Assembly (NCBI GenBank): GCA_012845835.1
Contig: JABAKD010000030.1
Span: 3,460,416 to 3,524,415 of the forward strand
DNA: 64,000 nucleotides
Reading direction: 5' to 3'
DNA from: Undaria pinnatifida
Lineage: Eukaryota; Sar; Phaeophyceae; Laminariales; Alariaceae
In this document: piece by piece, positions 25,101 through 32,746 of the stretch
Layout: every line of letters starts with the position of its first letter
Position numbering within the stretch: the stretch's first letter is position 1
Program-made: the position numbers and the translations under genes
Notes under the pieces: generated by a model
What the model was told of the DNA's origin: nothing
Seen by the model: only the letters and a program-made list of their open reading frames with translations
Database searches by the model: none

Positions 25101-27848
25101 CAACGACTGAAGGCAAGAACCGAGGGGAAGAAGAGAGACGACACCTGTGACCACGGCTTGCGTCCAGAAGCTGGAAAGTAGAAGCGTGAAAAAAAGAAAA
25201 AAAGAAAAAAACAGAAAAGAGTGTAGAGAGCTCCTCGAGTGAATGCAAACAACATGTTTTGCCCCCCCCCCCCAATTTTTTTTTAACATAATTCCGACGA
25301 TTTTTTTTGGTTAAGGATGAGCCTCGTCACCAATTCCGAAAATATTTTAGCCAAAAAAGTGGTACCAGGTACCTCGATCGTAGCGCACGTCTTATTATTC
25401 AAGTAGAAAATTCAGCACGACTGAGACAGCATTTCCTACGGGCCTATTTTTGTCCTATTTTTGATGCCCTGTAACCGCAAGCTATTTCGACGGAAGAAAG
25501 ACGCGCCTACTTCTTATTTTGGTGCCCTGTGCTGCTGCTGTTGTGTCTTCACCTCGACGGAAGGATCTCAGCGGTAAGACAGGTGGAATTTCTGCAAGGG
25601 TGTCCGCTCCTACACACGCTAGTCCTGGAAGGCAACCCCATGGACAAGCTCGTGCAGTACCGAGCCCGCGTCATTTTTCGGCTCCAGGGGCTCATGCTGC
25701 TGGACAGAAACAAGGTGGGTTTCCCCCACCACCACCTCGGCAGCTTTTTGGGGAGGATACAAGACTTCACTTCACACAATCGAGAAAAAAACATGACCCT
25801 CTCGAAAGAAAAAACACGTATTCACAGTCGTGCCTACACCACGTACTTATGAGCACAAGTAAGTGCTCAGTACCAGCAGCAGCAGTTGTCTATATTTGAA
25901 CGAGAGGGGGAAAGCGTGTACGCGTGCTCATACGCGCGTGCTACGATAGAGATTGCACAGTTTTTGACTGGAAACGTTTTCTGAATGACGGGGCTCACCT
26001 TATCCCGAAAAAACCGTCGGAATTTTTTCCATTATTATTTTGTGCAAAACTGCTTTGTCGTGCGCGGACTGTAGGGCATGGGATTTCTCTTTCGGGTATA
26101 TAAACACATGGATATATAAAAAATATGTTGGCCCTGGCACGAGAGCGTCCGATGGCTCCGATTTAGACCAGGTTTTGAGTTGTCTTCCAGATAACTCGAG
26201 CCGAGGTCCACCTCTCGGCGCGCTGTTTCCTGGAGGCTCCTCCGCTTGCTCGACTCTTCCGACCCTGCCGGAGTTGGCGACGGTCGTGGTCGCTTCGTGT
26301 CGTGGTGGCGTACGCAAAATGGTACTTTATTTTTTCCGACAACAGCCAAAAAAAGCTATTGTTGGGGGTGGGGCGTAGAGCCCCTCAAATTGGAAGCCTC
26401 AAAAAGTAGTTGGTGCGCTCTTCTGCCGTAGCGTGCGTCCTCACCGTACGAACATCCCCCCTGCTACGAGGCGTCGGGCGTAGAGCCCCTCAAACGCGAA
26501 GCCTCGTAGAGAGTAGTTGGTGCGCTCTATCACCATAGCGTGCCTCCTCACCGTACTAACATCCTCCCTGCTGGGATGACTTTCCGGGCTGATTTTCTCG
26601 ACGCAAAGGAGAGAGAGAGAGAGAGAGAGTACGAATGCCGCGCGATGTGCGTCTGTTAGGTGGAAGAAGCCTGGACGAGGTCTTTCCGAAAACCACACCA
26701 TTTTCGTTGCGTCATTGCTCCTCTTCTCTTTTAGGAGAAAACCCTCTAGGGAAGTAAATCGACACAGGGATGAGTGTGGTAATCTTGCGTGTTACAAGGC
26801 ACCATAGAAGTACTGTACTTGTATACAGTAGAGTTAGTCTGAATCGAACGAGTTCTTCTTGCGGCCTCCCCCTCCCCGCGTCTCGAAAGGGATGCTTCGT
26901 CAATGGTCTAATGACTAAGGCTAGGAACTAATGGGCACCCTCGCCCCCCCCGTCCTCCCCCCGCGACCAATGTGTTGTTTATCAGATATCTCCGGAGGAA
27001 AAAGTGAAAGCGGTGAACCTTATGGGCGAAGATGACAGCGAGCTCCCGCACAGGAAAAAGGTGCGTGCGCGCGAATAGGAAACACAGGGCCCAGGAAGAT
27101 GTTCGAGATCTCGACATCTTCCCCAGTATCATAGCTCGATTCCATTTGGGGGTAGAAAGTATCCTCTGGGGGCAGAAAGCATTCATTTTTTGGGAGAAGA
27201 ATAACCCAAGTATTGGTTACTAGAAGAAGTAGACTTTTAATAGTGTTAACCAGTCGGGCTCTACAACGCGTCATAATCGACTATCAGAAACAAAAAAACT
27301 CCGCTCAAGAGCGCCACACTAAACCCTCCCCTCAGCCCAAAAAAACGCTTCCCACAAAGAAGCCCCAACACGAACAAAAATGATATTTTTTCCCTCATCT
27401 CCCCCCCTTTGTTTGCAATGTATAAAAGAAAACCCCATACCTCCGACAACATGCAAAACAGCGCCAATGAGGGCGTTTGAAACGCCAACGAACATAGTAC
27501 CAGGTACACAGTAACCAAATTCCGTCTTCCCCCCATGTTTCGCCAAAACGTCATCAGATTTTCCAGAAACACGTCCCCGGAGCAGAGTTCGTCAACACCC
27601 TGCCTCCGTTCTGCGAGCCCGAGGCCTCCCCCATGCCCGAATCCGAACCCTCCTCCCCTCGGAAGGAGGAAACTCTTCCAGGCGGAGCGTTCTCATCGTT
27701 CAGAGAAGACTCTGACATCCCGACGGCTGCTGCAGTCTCTCGCGAAGCGACCAACTGCGTGGAGGAAGCGCTCGCCTACGGGTCGTCTGCTTACCTCTCC
27801 ACGTCGTCGAAGAAGAGAGAACAGCAGGTGGAAGAGAGGGAACAGTAG
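11824..27848 (+). CDS. Leucine-rich repeat / IQ-motif protein (LRRIQ1-like), 8 exons, 500 aa
   Basis: Exons I infer: 11824-11973, 12725-13104, 16762-16893, 19468-19625, 23533-23707, 25564-25714, 26986-27060, 27567-27848. They total 1,503 bases and every splice phase agrees, ending in TAG. The ATG at 11824 follows an in-frame stop with no other ATG between. The protein starts with three IQ calmodulin-binding motifs (AARIQAIHRGRLARL, then IKIQAACRGTRGR across the first splice, then ASKIQARIRGDKARK). About six LRR units follow (LQELDLSHNAL, LRILKLDHNKI, LVELRLDHNSI, LRVLSLGFNNL, LATLDVRFNKI, LHTLVLEGNPM). An LRR-cap stretch (YRARVIFRLQGLMLLDRNKI, then SPEEKVKAVNL) and a Ser/Glu-rich tail close it. 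IQ plus SDS22-type LRRs is the LRRIQ1/LRRC9 pattern, often ciliary; that role is inferred. The second intron has an unusual GTCTGT donor, and the acceptors at 23533 and 25564 are purine-rich (23533 could shift by one codon to 23530). All large introns hold repeats. Confidence 0.85.
13110..13255 (+). repeat. (GTT)n/(GCT)n microsatellite at a donor site
   Basis: Begins six bases after the donor of the second LRR/IQ exon (13104). GTT and TGC/TTG units run almost unbroken for 145 bases. It is intronic; the reading frames through it are not coding. Confidence 0.85.
13433..13809. mobile_element. F1 element with internal duplication
   Basis: Ends ACGCGCGTGCTACGACAGAG and CTCTATCGCAGCACGCGT. Full interior. 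The block reading TTAAGGAGCC...GTCATTC...GAAAACGTT occurs twice (about 13660-13690 and 13740-13772), joined by a short GCCAGAAAGAGGTATACC segment. Lies in the second LRR/IQ intron. Confidence 0.8.
13858..14140 (+). repeat. F4 repeat copy 2
   Basis: GTGTTAAGATACGGCCACGA, TATCATTTGGATGGGTTTCG, GATCGGAGGCACACGTGCCT, GTGAGTACTCTCCGAGGACC and GGCAGACCTGCAGGGGGCAC, in the same order as at 1.5 kb. Directly follows an F1 element. Confidence 0.75.
14240..14590 (+). mobile_element. tRNA-derived SINE, copy 1
   Basis: The head GTGGTGTATCAGGTTATCCT resembles a tRNA A box and, about 50 bases on, GAGTTCGAGTCCGCC fits the B-box consensus. The body (GACTTTTTCTTGCGCTCGAA, GCGGAAAGCGCGAGAGCGTG, TCGACGAGCAGTCGTGGGAT) is shared with the copy at 24.8 kb. 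No folded tRNA is present, only the promoter-like head. Confidence 0.7.
14745..15090 (-). repeat. F6 repeat copy 2 (reverse)
   Basis: ACTCCAGCTGTGAGAGATCG, GTGATACTCCGATCGCGCGT, GACTCCCCTTGGAACTACAG, AGGGTCAACAGGGTGATTTG and GACAGCTGTGGTGGCAGGGA are the reverse complement of F6. In the second LRR/IQ intron. Confidence 0.75.
15577..15962 (+). repeat. Tandem duplication of about 195 bp
   Basis: AAGGTTCAGAGGGTTCGTGA, GTTCACGAGTTACCC, GGCTCTTGTTACTATCGGGA, GGGCAAGCGGCGTATCTAGA and CCCTCTCCCTGAGGATTCCT occur twice in order (15585-15773 and 15774-15962) with few differences. Confidence 0.85.
16000..16425 (+). repeat. F3 repeat copy 4, split by F1
   Basis: TGTTACAAGGCTTGGTTTTG, CTGGTTAACCCTTTTCTTCC and CAAACGGACTAG on the left of the F1 at 16073-16382; CTACTAAAATACCCTCTAAA and AACAAATGGCGTCGTCGG on the right. 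Confidence 0.65.
16073..16382. mobile_element. F1 element inserted in an F3 repeat
   Basis: Left end GTGTGCTACTATAGAAG and right end CTCGTAGCACGCGT. Interior includes GATTCTCGCTGTGTACCTAG and CCAAATCAGTTACTGGG, as in other F1 copies. The flanks (CAAACGGACTAG on the left, CTACTAAAATACCC on the right) together restore an F3 repeat with a CTA overlap. Confidence 0.7.
17363..17627 (-). mobile_element. F2 element (reverse)
   Basis: Begins TCGTTCTACGGTAGCCTCCC, ends GGGGGCTATCGTACAATCAG. Interior is the reverse complement of other copies (CACCCCGACGTCATCGTTCG, CATGAAACGTTCGTTAAAGA). In the third LRR/IQ intron. Confidence 0.85.
18184..18216 (+). repeat. (TTTC)n microsatellite
   Basis: About eight CTTT units, followed by a T/C-rich stretch up to 18255 next to the F7 repeat. 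Confidence 0.9.
18250..18340 (+). repeat. F7 repeat
   Basis: GAAATCCTCCGGCGGATAGG, AAAGCTTAATAAAGCTCTCC, GCACTTCCACGTAATTTTTC. The same block is at 6985-7060 (ATCCTCCGATGGGTTAGG ... CACACACTTCCACGTATTTT) and 29618-29700. Confidence 0.6.
18786..19085 (+). repeat. F5 repeat copy 2
   Basis: GCTATGGTGTTGCCCTGGGA, GGCGTAAGATCTAGGATACG, AAAGGGTTTCACATGCCTTT, CAAGTGAGTGGCCAACGTGA, GGTGGCCTGTGTCTGCCACA. In the third LRR/IQ intron. Confidence 0.75.
19742..20186. mobile_element. F1 element with a triplicated internal unit
   Basis: Left end TACGATAGAGGTATACC, right end CACCTCTATCGTAGCACGCG. The unit GGTATACCTCTTTYTGGCGA plus ACGGGGCTC and the following spacer is present three times (19752, 19831, 19899). 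Then a single copy of the usual interior follows, with GTGTACCTAGGTCATGGGAT. Lies in the fourth LRR/IQ intron. Confidence 0.8.
20190..20520 (+). repeat. F8 repeat with 24-bp palindrome
   Basis: Starts with a perfect palindrome of half-site GGGGTCACTCGC at 20215-20238, then TTTGCGCGGTCTGAAAGC, GGAAACCCTTTCTGG, CCATATATATGGG and GTAAGCTACGCTGTGCC. Related stretches are at 7370-7440, 22190-22360 and 22490-22710. Confidence 0.6.
20520..20985 (+). repeat. Tandem array, four units of about 115-120 bp
   Basis: Each unit has CATTAACATGTATTAACAT (or a close variant), ACATCCCCCC, then ATGCCGTAGCCTTGGCCT. Alternate units continue TATGTTCAGGTTTAGACA or CAAGTGACGTGCAAACA, so a two-unit higher-order repeat of about 235 bp appears twice. 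In the fourth LRR/IQ intron. Confidence 0.8.
21730..22060 (+). repeat. Direct duplication with a (GCA)n(GAA)n tract between
   Basis: GAGCTCGTAACACGAGGAGC with GAAGACATTCG and CGCGGAAACCGACC at 21737-21812 recurs as GAGCTCGTTAACACGAGGAG with GAAGACACTCG and CGCGGAAACCGACC at 21943-22024. The tract between runs (GCA)5 then about 13 GAA units (21878-21937). Confidence 0.75.
22190..22710 (+). repeat. Two tandem F8 copies with long G runs
   Basis: Two units of ACCACGGCTRCGTTAGGGGG, then GTCGTTTTTAAGGCC and GCGGCCGC, each followed by the palindromic CACTCG-CGAGTG block: degenerate at 22270-22300, perfect at 22552-22575. The first unit contains a run of more than 30 G broken by one A (22216-22249). 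Confidence 0.65.
22838..23152 (-). repeat. F5 repeat copy 3 (reverse)
   Basis: GGGGCTGTTACAGACACAGG, CAAGTTGGTCACTCGCTCGT, GCCTTGAAAGGCATGTGAAA and CCCAGGGCAATACCATAACA are the reverse complement of the F5 blocks. In the fourth LRR/IQ intron. Confidence 0.75.
23770..24058. mobile_element. F1 element
   Basis: Left end ACGCGGCGGCTACGATAGGG, right end GTGTGCACCTCTATCTAG. Interior contains GAATGACGGGACTCCTTAAC, AATCGCCGGAAAAATTAGGC, GTGTACCTAGGCC and GTGTCTTAAGCTCCCAAATT. Lies just after the LRR exon that ends at 23707. Confidence 0.75.
24389..24602 (+). repeat. F9 repeat ending in (AAC)n, copy 1
   Basis: TTCTGGCGGAGGCATGAATT, GCGTCAGCTGTGATATATGC, GTGTACACCACCTTTGGTTT, GGGGTATTCCTCGGCACCAG, then GTTAATGTGAGAACAACAAC and an AAC run. 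Same order at 59.8 kb. Confidence 0.7.
24670..24845. mobile_element. F1 internal fragment
   Basis: CTCCTTAACCACCAAAACCG, then GTCGGAATC, GTACACCTACCCCAGTTAGG and AAATCAGTTTCTGGGTGGGA follow the F1 interior order. The SINE copy begins directly after it. Confidence 0.5.
24845..25215 (+). mobile_element. tRNA-derived SINE, copy 2, A-rich tail
   Basis: Head CCCCGGTGGCGTATCAGGTT (A box) and GTGAGTTCGAGCCCCGCC (B box). The space between them holds a tandem TATATAGGTTAGTTGTCTAT duplication absent from copy 1. The body matches copy 1, then GACGACACCTGTGACCACGG and CCAGAAGCTGGAAAGTAGAA, ending in an AAAAAGAAAAAAAGAAA tail. Confidence 0.75.
25290..25393. mobile_element. F1 right-end fragment
   Basis: TTCCGACGATTTTTTTTGGT, then TAAGGATGAGCC and a terminus CCTCGATCGTAGCGCACGTC. 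Confidence 0.5.
25938..26100. mobile_element. F1 fragment (left part)
   Basis: GCGCGTGCTACGATAGAGAT followed by GGAAACGTTTTCTGAATGAC and GGGGCTCACCTTA. It runs into unrelated sequence after about 26100, where an F10 repeat begins. Confidence 0.6.
26160..26290 (+). repeat. F10 repeat copy 1
   Basis: AGTTGTCTTCCAGATAACTC, GAGCCGAGGTCCACCTCTCG, GCGCGCTGTTTCCTGGAGGC, CCGACCCTGCCGGAG. Matches 61.13-61.24 kb. Confidence 0.65.
26367..26575 (+). repeat. Tandem duplication of about 105 bp
   Basis: GGGCGTAGAGCCCCTCAAA, GTAGTTGGTGCGCTCT, CATAGCGTGC/CGTAGCGTGC, CTCACCGTAC and AACATCC-CCCTGCT occur twice in order, just downstream of an F10 repeat. Confidence 0.8.
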
Positions 27849-28269
27849 TAGGGGGGTCGGTCCATGCTCCATGCTACACGCCACGCACATGCGGCTTCGG
27901 CGACGACAGGCGCTCAGCAGTGCAGGAAAGGGGACACAGCAGCAACACTAGTTGTATTGGTTGTTTTTGTTTTTTGCTTGTATCATCTATTACCTTCGCA
28001 CTTTTTATTTCTCTCTCTCCCTCCCTAGACGTAACTGAGATCCCGGGGTAAGTAAGCATGATCTTCTCCCCCCTCACCCGCTGCGGTAAGCGAATTCCTT
28101 TTTATCGCAAGAAGTATTCTCAGCACGTTCTTCCTGGGTCGACTCGCGTCGAATTGTGCTTACCCACGCTGTAACGCGCTCTCGGCAGTTGGTGCCTCTA
28201 GAAAAAAAAATCCATAACGAGATTTGAACCCCTGACTCCAACCTTACTAGCGTTCGAGGTTATTTAAGC

Positions 28270-29240
28270 TGTTATGGTATTGTCCTGGGAGCCTAGCAAC
28301 GGCTTATAATCCAGGATGTGGGATATGGATATGGGCAAAAAAGGGTTTCTTATGCCTCGGAGCGCGTGTGAGCATAGGAAAAAGGAGACTATGAAAATGT
28401 CTCACCCACGCATACCCCCTAGCCAGCTCTTTCGTGACTCGTGGCACAAGGAATAATACGAAGAGCTTTCTCTAAGGGAACACAAGTGAGTGAAGGAATA
28501 TTGTGGAGCCTGCTTAGGGCCGTTCTTATTGGAGATGTGAATTTCCTAAGTTTCCTCTTTTTTTTCCAAGATTTCCATGAAAAAACGTCTGCATTATTAT
28601 CGAGCGCGGGGTTGTTTGCCTTATTCCCCCTGATTTTTAAAAGCCGAGCCATAAAGCAAGACCGCCACCACCCACACCAGCAGTCACGCGCGTCGTCACA
28701 CAGCAAGCATAAGCGAACATCCCGGAAGACCGCAGAGGAAAGCACCCAAGCCAAGTAGATTCGTGCAATCCAGCGACAGCAGCCCCTGGTGTCAGGAACA
28801 GGCCGAGCACGAGGACACCAGCGATAGCCTTCTCATGTTTCTGCGCCTCGTGTCTGGATAATTGGCAAGGCTAAATCGTTGTTTCGTCTTACTCGAGGAT
28901 GAGTCCTCCAGAGGCCCAGGCCGCTTCCTTCCATCGACCATAATGTTGGACCGCCCTGGTCAACGTTTAAAGCTACGCGCTGGTCCCAGCGTTGAGCCAC
29001 GGCGCTTGTCGGAGCACTACCTTCGAAATATGGAAATCGACGACAGAATTTCCTAATCTATGATTGTTAACTTTTCCATAGTTTTCGGGCTGAAGAATTT
29101 GACAAATTGTGACAGAACGCCTCCGGATTTTCAGACACAGTTCACAAACATGGAAATTTAGGAAATTTAGGAAATTCAAGACAAAAAAAGGTCTCCGATA
29201 AGAACGTCCCTTAGAGAGATCAGGCCTTCTTTAGTCAGTA
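28270..29240 (+). repeat. F5 repeat copy 4, split by the Harbinger-type element
   Basis: GTTATGGTATTGTCCTGGGA, GGCTTATAATCCAGGATGTG, AAAAAGGGTTTCTTATGCCT, ACAAGTGAGTGAAGGAATAT, GTGGAGCCTGCTTA on the left; GAGAGATCAGGCC on the right of the element. Confidence 0.65.
28517..29210. mobile_element. PIF/Harbinger-type DNA element, about 694 bp, TTA target duplication
   Basis: The left end GGGCCGTTCTTATTGGAGA (28517) is matched inverted by the right end TCTCCGATAAGAACGTCCC (ending 29210). A second inverted block follows inside (AATTTCCTAAGTTTCC against GGAAATTTAGGAAATT). TTA flanks both sides (28514-28516 and 29211-29213). GGG termini and a TTA/TAA 3-bp duplication are typical of the PIF/Harbinger superfamily. 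The inside has no recognisable transposase, so it is non-autonomous or decayed. It interrupts a copy of repeat family F5. Confidence 0.75.
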
Positions 29241-29869
29241 CTACTGCAGTAGTAGTGTCCAGGCCATTCGTACCACAGTATGCCCTAAAAACGACTTGGG
29301 CAGGTTTTGGGGTCAGGGGTTGAAGGTTCTCCGAGAGGAGGGTTTACGCAGCGCTGTGTTTCGGGTGGGAGCCGCTGAGAGCGAAGAAAGGCCTTATGAA
29401 CCAACTTATTCCAACCAAAACGAATTACTTGCCTGCGAGAAATTTGCAAGTATGCCTAGCGCTCCTCAAGTGGTTATGAGCCTCGGAAAAACATTGGCGC
29501 ACCTTTTTTTTCCGTAGCGTGTGTCAGAGGTACGTGTATCATTCTTTTGCTCCTTAGGCTCCTCACTTGAGGAGCTCCATACCCAAAAACTGATTTTTCT
29601 ACACGCTGTTTTTTTTATCAATCCTCCGGCGGATGATGGGGAATAATAAAGCTTAAGCTCACCACACTTCCAAGTACCTTCATACACGTCGTTGTCTCAA
29701 TTTTTACTCATTTGTGCATTCGCAATGCAGCGCTAGCTAGCGTGTCCTTCGGTTCCCGCGATTATAGCGATAGCGCGAGCTGTCCCTACCGGCGGTCCCC
29801 GTTACTACTTTGGCAGCGCAAGCTGCCGCTGTATACGGATGCGTTGTTCTACAGAGAAAATTAAAATTT

Positions 29870-30031
29870 CTCCCCGATGAACAAACAACCCTATGGCCTA
29901 GGGTATACACCAAAACGTGTTGGAAAAAAAACAGACGAAATTCCGACGATTTTTGGTTAAAAAGCATCGTCATTCAGAAAACGCTTCAGCCGAAAAAGCG
30001 CTATGTTATTCAACCATCATAGCACGCGTCG
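29870..30031. mobile_element. F1 right-end fragment
   Basis: TATGGCCTAGGGTATACACC, then AAATTCCGACGATTTTTGGT, GTCATTCAGAAAACGCTTCA and the terminus CATCATAGCACGCGTC. The left end is missing. Confidence 0.6.
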
Positions 30032-30139
30032 ACATTGTGAGGCGTAGAGCACGTAGGACGGCGGGACCGAACGGCATCTAGATAGGGTGGCGGCCTTTTA
30101 TGAAAGTGTAACAAAGAAAGGGCCGCATGTGCCACTTTA

Positions 30140-30300
30140 ATAGAGGTAGCACTTTTTGTTTGAAACCGCTGTGTGAATTGTGACGGGGCTCCATAACCCC
30201 AAAATTAAAAACTGTCGGAATTTCGTTCTTATTTCAAGTTGCATGTTTTTTTCGTGGTGTACCTAGGCCATACATGGACTTTTTCACGGGATTTCATACA
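30140..30300. mobile_element. F1 left-part fragment
   Basis: TTTAATAGAGGTAGCACTTT, then GACGGGGCTCCATAACCCC, ACTGTCGGAATTTCG, and GTGTACCTAGGCC. Confidence 0.5.
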
Positions 30301-30706
30301 TGTGCGCGCGAGGCATTTTTATTTCTTCAGCTTCTCAAGTGAGAAGCCCCCGAAAGAAATGTTGCTTCGCTGCCATAGGAGCATGCGCCAAGGGTTGTCG
30401 GTGGGAACAAGACCTCTCCCGTGCCCCACATAAAAGCCAGAGTGTTTGAGACAAAAAAATAGTCTATACTTGATGGGTGTGCCAACTTTTTGCTATTTGT
30501 CGTTGCTAGTTCTCGTCAACATTGGGCGGACCGGAGTCACTTGAGCTGCGGGCTCTAACAGCACGCGTATTTAACCCTCTGTTATACTCAGCGCAAAACT
30601 GTCCCCCGCACTTTTTCACGATGATGCGAATCGAGGCTCATAACCTCTGTATAAGAGCTGCAGATTCATTCTAAGTAGAGTAGATACCAGGTACAGTAAG
30701 TCTTCG

Positions 30707-31259
30707 GACGCTTGCTACGACGGAGGTACTACACAGCAGCACTTCTTGGTTGAATATTTGACTGAATTCTACGATAGCCCTCCCCCAGAACCAGTCATTT
30801 TCTTTAATCGGAGCGTTTCAGGCCGCTCGACATTGAGAGGGAAGGATGCTGACGAAAAAAAAATCTTCAAACGTTTTTCTGTTTGCAAGGGACTGTCGAA
30901 CGATTACGTCGGGGGTACAAAGGGCGCCGTATTTCAGTGGAGATACGACCGGGAGCTGATTCCAAAACCCGCGATTTTGTTAAAGAAAAGTGGGGGGGGC
31001 TACTACCACACACCGTAGAACGACGGATTTCCTGAGAAGGACGGGGGCTCCTCAACCCTGCCATTCATTCTTGTTTTGCAAAATGTGAACGTTTTGTACA
31101 CACCTACACGGTAGGCCACGAACTTGTTCACCGGGTTGTACTTTCAGTTTTGCTCGAAGTCAAACACGTTTTTGGGTGAGGTACATAGAGCTCCCTCAAG
31201 TAGCCACCCTCAGAAGGCAAAAAAAAAAGCCAGCGCACCTCTACCCCGTAGCATGGGTC
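30707..31259. mobile_element. F1 element with an F2 element inside
   Basis: Left end GACGCTTGCTACGACGGAGG, right end CACCTCTACCCCGTAGCATG. The interior is split after GCACTTCTTGGTTGAATATT by F2 (30762-31024) and resumes with CCTGAGAAGGACGGGGGCTC and GTTTTTGGGTGAGG. Confidence 0.75.
30762..31024 (+). mobile_element. F2 element nested in F1
   Basis: Begins CTGAATTCTACGATAGCCC and ends CACCGTAGAACGACG. Interior matches the other F2 copies (GAACCAGTCATTTTCTTTAA, GTTTGCAAGGGACTGTCGAA, CGACCGGGAGCTGATT). Confidence 0.8.
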
Positions 31260-31855
31260 TTCGTTCCCAAAACGCGAGTGGGCAGTTCTACCCTTTTAGA
31301 GCTCCAAAACCCCTCCCTATACTTCAATTACAAGTTATTTATCCCCAAGAACGGGTTTCCAGTTGCGAAAGGGGTTAACCCAGAAATGGCACTATGATGG
31401 GGTTCGTAAATGAACAGAAAGAGGGCGACCGTCATATATCCGCGGCCTTGATATCTAGCCGGCTACGTACCCGGCTCGAGTGTCGGTGCTGTTGGTTTTT
31501 TGCTTGCTTGAGTTCAAGTCTGATAATATCCGGTGTCTGGTTTGTGTAACGAGCTCACCATATTCAAAAAGAAAGCAACTCGTAGGAAATAGCGTGGGGT
31601 CTCCCTTTTTTACCTCTTCCGCTCACAATCTACAAAACTGAAAGGAGTAACGAGCGTCATCCCTGTGCAGCACGCACATACGAAGCTAGCCCTCTGTAAA
31701 ACATCCAAAATCGGCCATGTCTTCTCGCGAGCACGAGCAGGAGTCACCGTGCCGCCAACAACACTTGATTGCGCCAAATCGTCGCATTTTTTTTTTCGAG
31801 ACGCGTGCTACGATAGAGGTAGCACTTACTTTTGGCTGAAACGGTTTCTGACTAA

Positions 31856-32107
31856 GAGTCGTTGTACGGTAGCCCCCCCCAACTTTTCTTCAACGAAATC
31901 GCCGATTTTCAAACCAGCTCCCGGCCGTATCTCCTAAAAATACGGTGCCCCTTTGCCACCCCGACCTCATCGTTCGATAATCCTTTGCAAACAAGAGAAT
32001 ATACGAGGCTCTTTGTTTTTCATAGAGCATCCTTCCTCGTGTCGAGCAGCCATGAAACGTTCGTTAGAAAAAATCTTGGTTTTTGGGGGGCGCTATCGTA
32101 GAATCAG
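31856..32107 (-). mobile_element. F2 element nested in F1 (reverse)
   Basis: Begins GAGTCGTTGTACGGTAGCCC and ends CGCTATCGTAGAATCAG. Interior is the reverse complement of the other F2 copies (GATTTTCAAACCAGCTCCCG, CACCCCGACCTCATCGTTCG). Confidence 0.85.
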
Positions 32108-32449
32108 GCTTTATGGGGCTCAACCCTTTTGGGACATACGTATACATGAAACCTTGAAAAGCGACCATTACGGTGTCATCAAGCGTCTGTTATAGAGTGT
32201 GCAGCAGTACAGCAGCAGCAGCACGAGGTCCGCCATCATGCACCCCGCATGGCCCTGCAGCTCCATGTACTCCGCTATGGACAGATGCCCTATCCCAGTA
32301 GCCCAGGCTGCTTGGTGTGGCCGATGCCGCAAGATCAGTCATTTTTTTTCCGACATTTTTCCCCTCTCAAAAGTTTCCTCTCAGAGGGGTTACCCCCGAA
32401 TCGTCGGAAACTCATTTTTTTTAACAATATTTTTGGTTGGATACCTAGG

Positions 32450-32746
32450 ACGCGTGCTACAATAGAGGTGCACCACTGTTTTTCTTCAAGGTTCCTCAAA
32501 GCGAAAAAAAGGGATTTGAAGCCTCAACTTGAAGCTTTGGCTCAACTTGGGAGCTTAAGACCTCTCCCAAAAGCTGATTCTGGAGAAAATGAAACTGCTA
32601 CCGGATGACAAAATCTTATGGCCTGGGTATACAACGAGCATCATGGAAAATAAATGGCCTATTTCCGACGATTTAGGGTTAAGGAGCCCCGTCATTCAGA
32701 AACCATTTCAGACGAAAACTGCTGCTGCCTCTATCGTAGCACGCGT
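32450..32746. mobile_element. Complete F1 element inside another F1
   Basis: Ends ACGCGTGCTACAATAGAGGT and CCTCTATCGTAGCACGCGT, the best-preserved F1 in the window (297 bp). CCTAGG lies immediately left and CCTAGAGG immediately right; the uninterrupted interior elsewhere reads TACCTAGGCCATGGGAT, so this is an insertion with a target duplication of about 5-6 bases. Confidence 0.85.

Noticed and set aside
28840-29060. Short open frames inside the Harbinger-type element as a transposase.
   Set aside because: Too short, with no DDE-type motif; kept only as non-autonomous filler.
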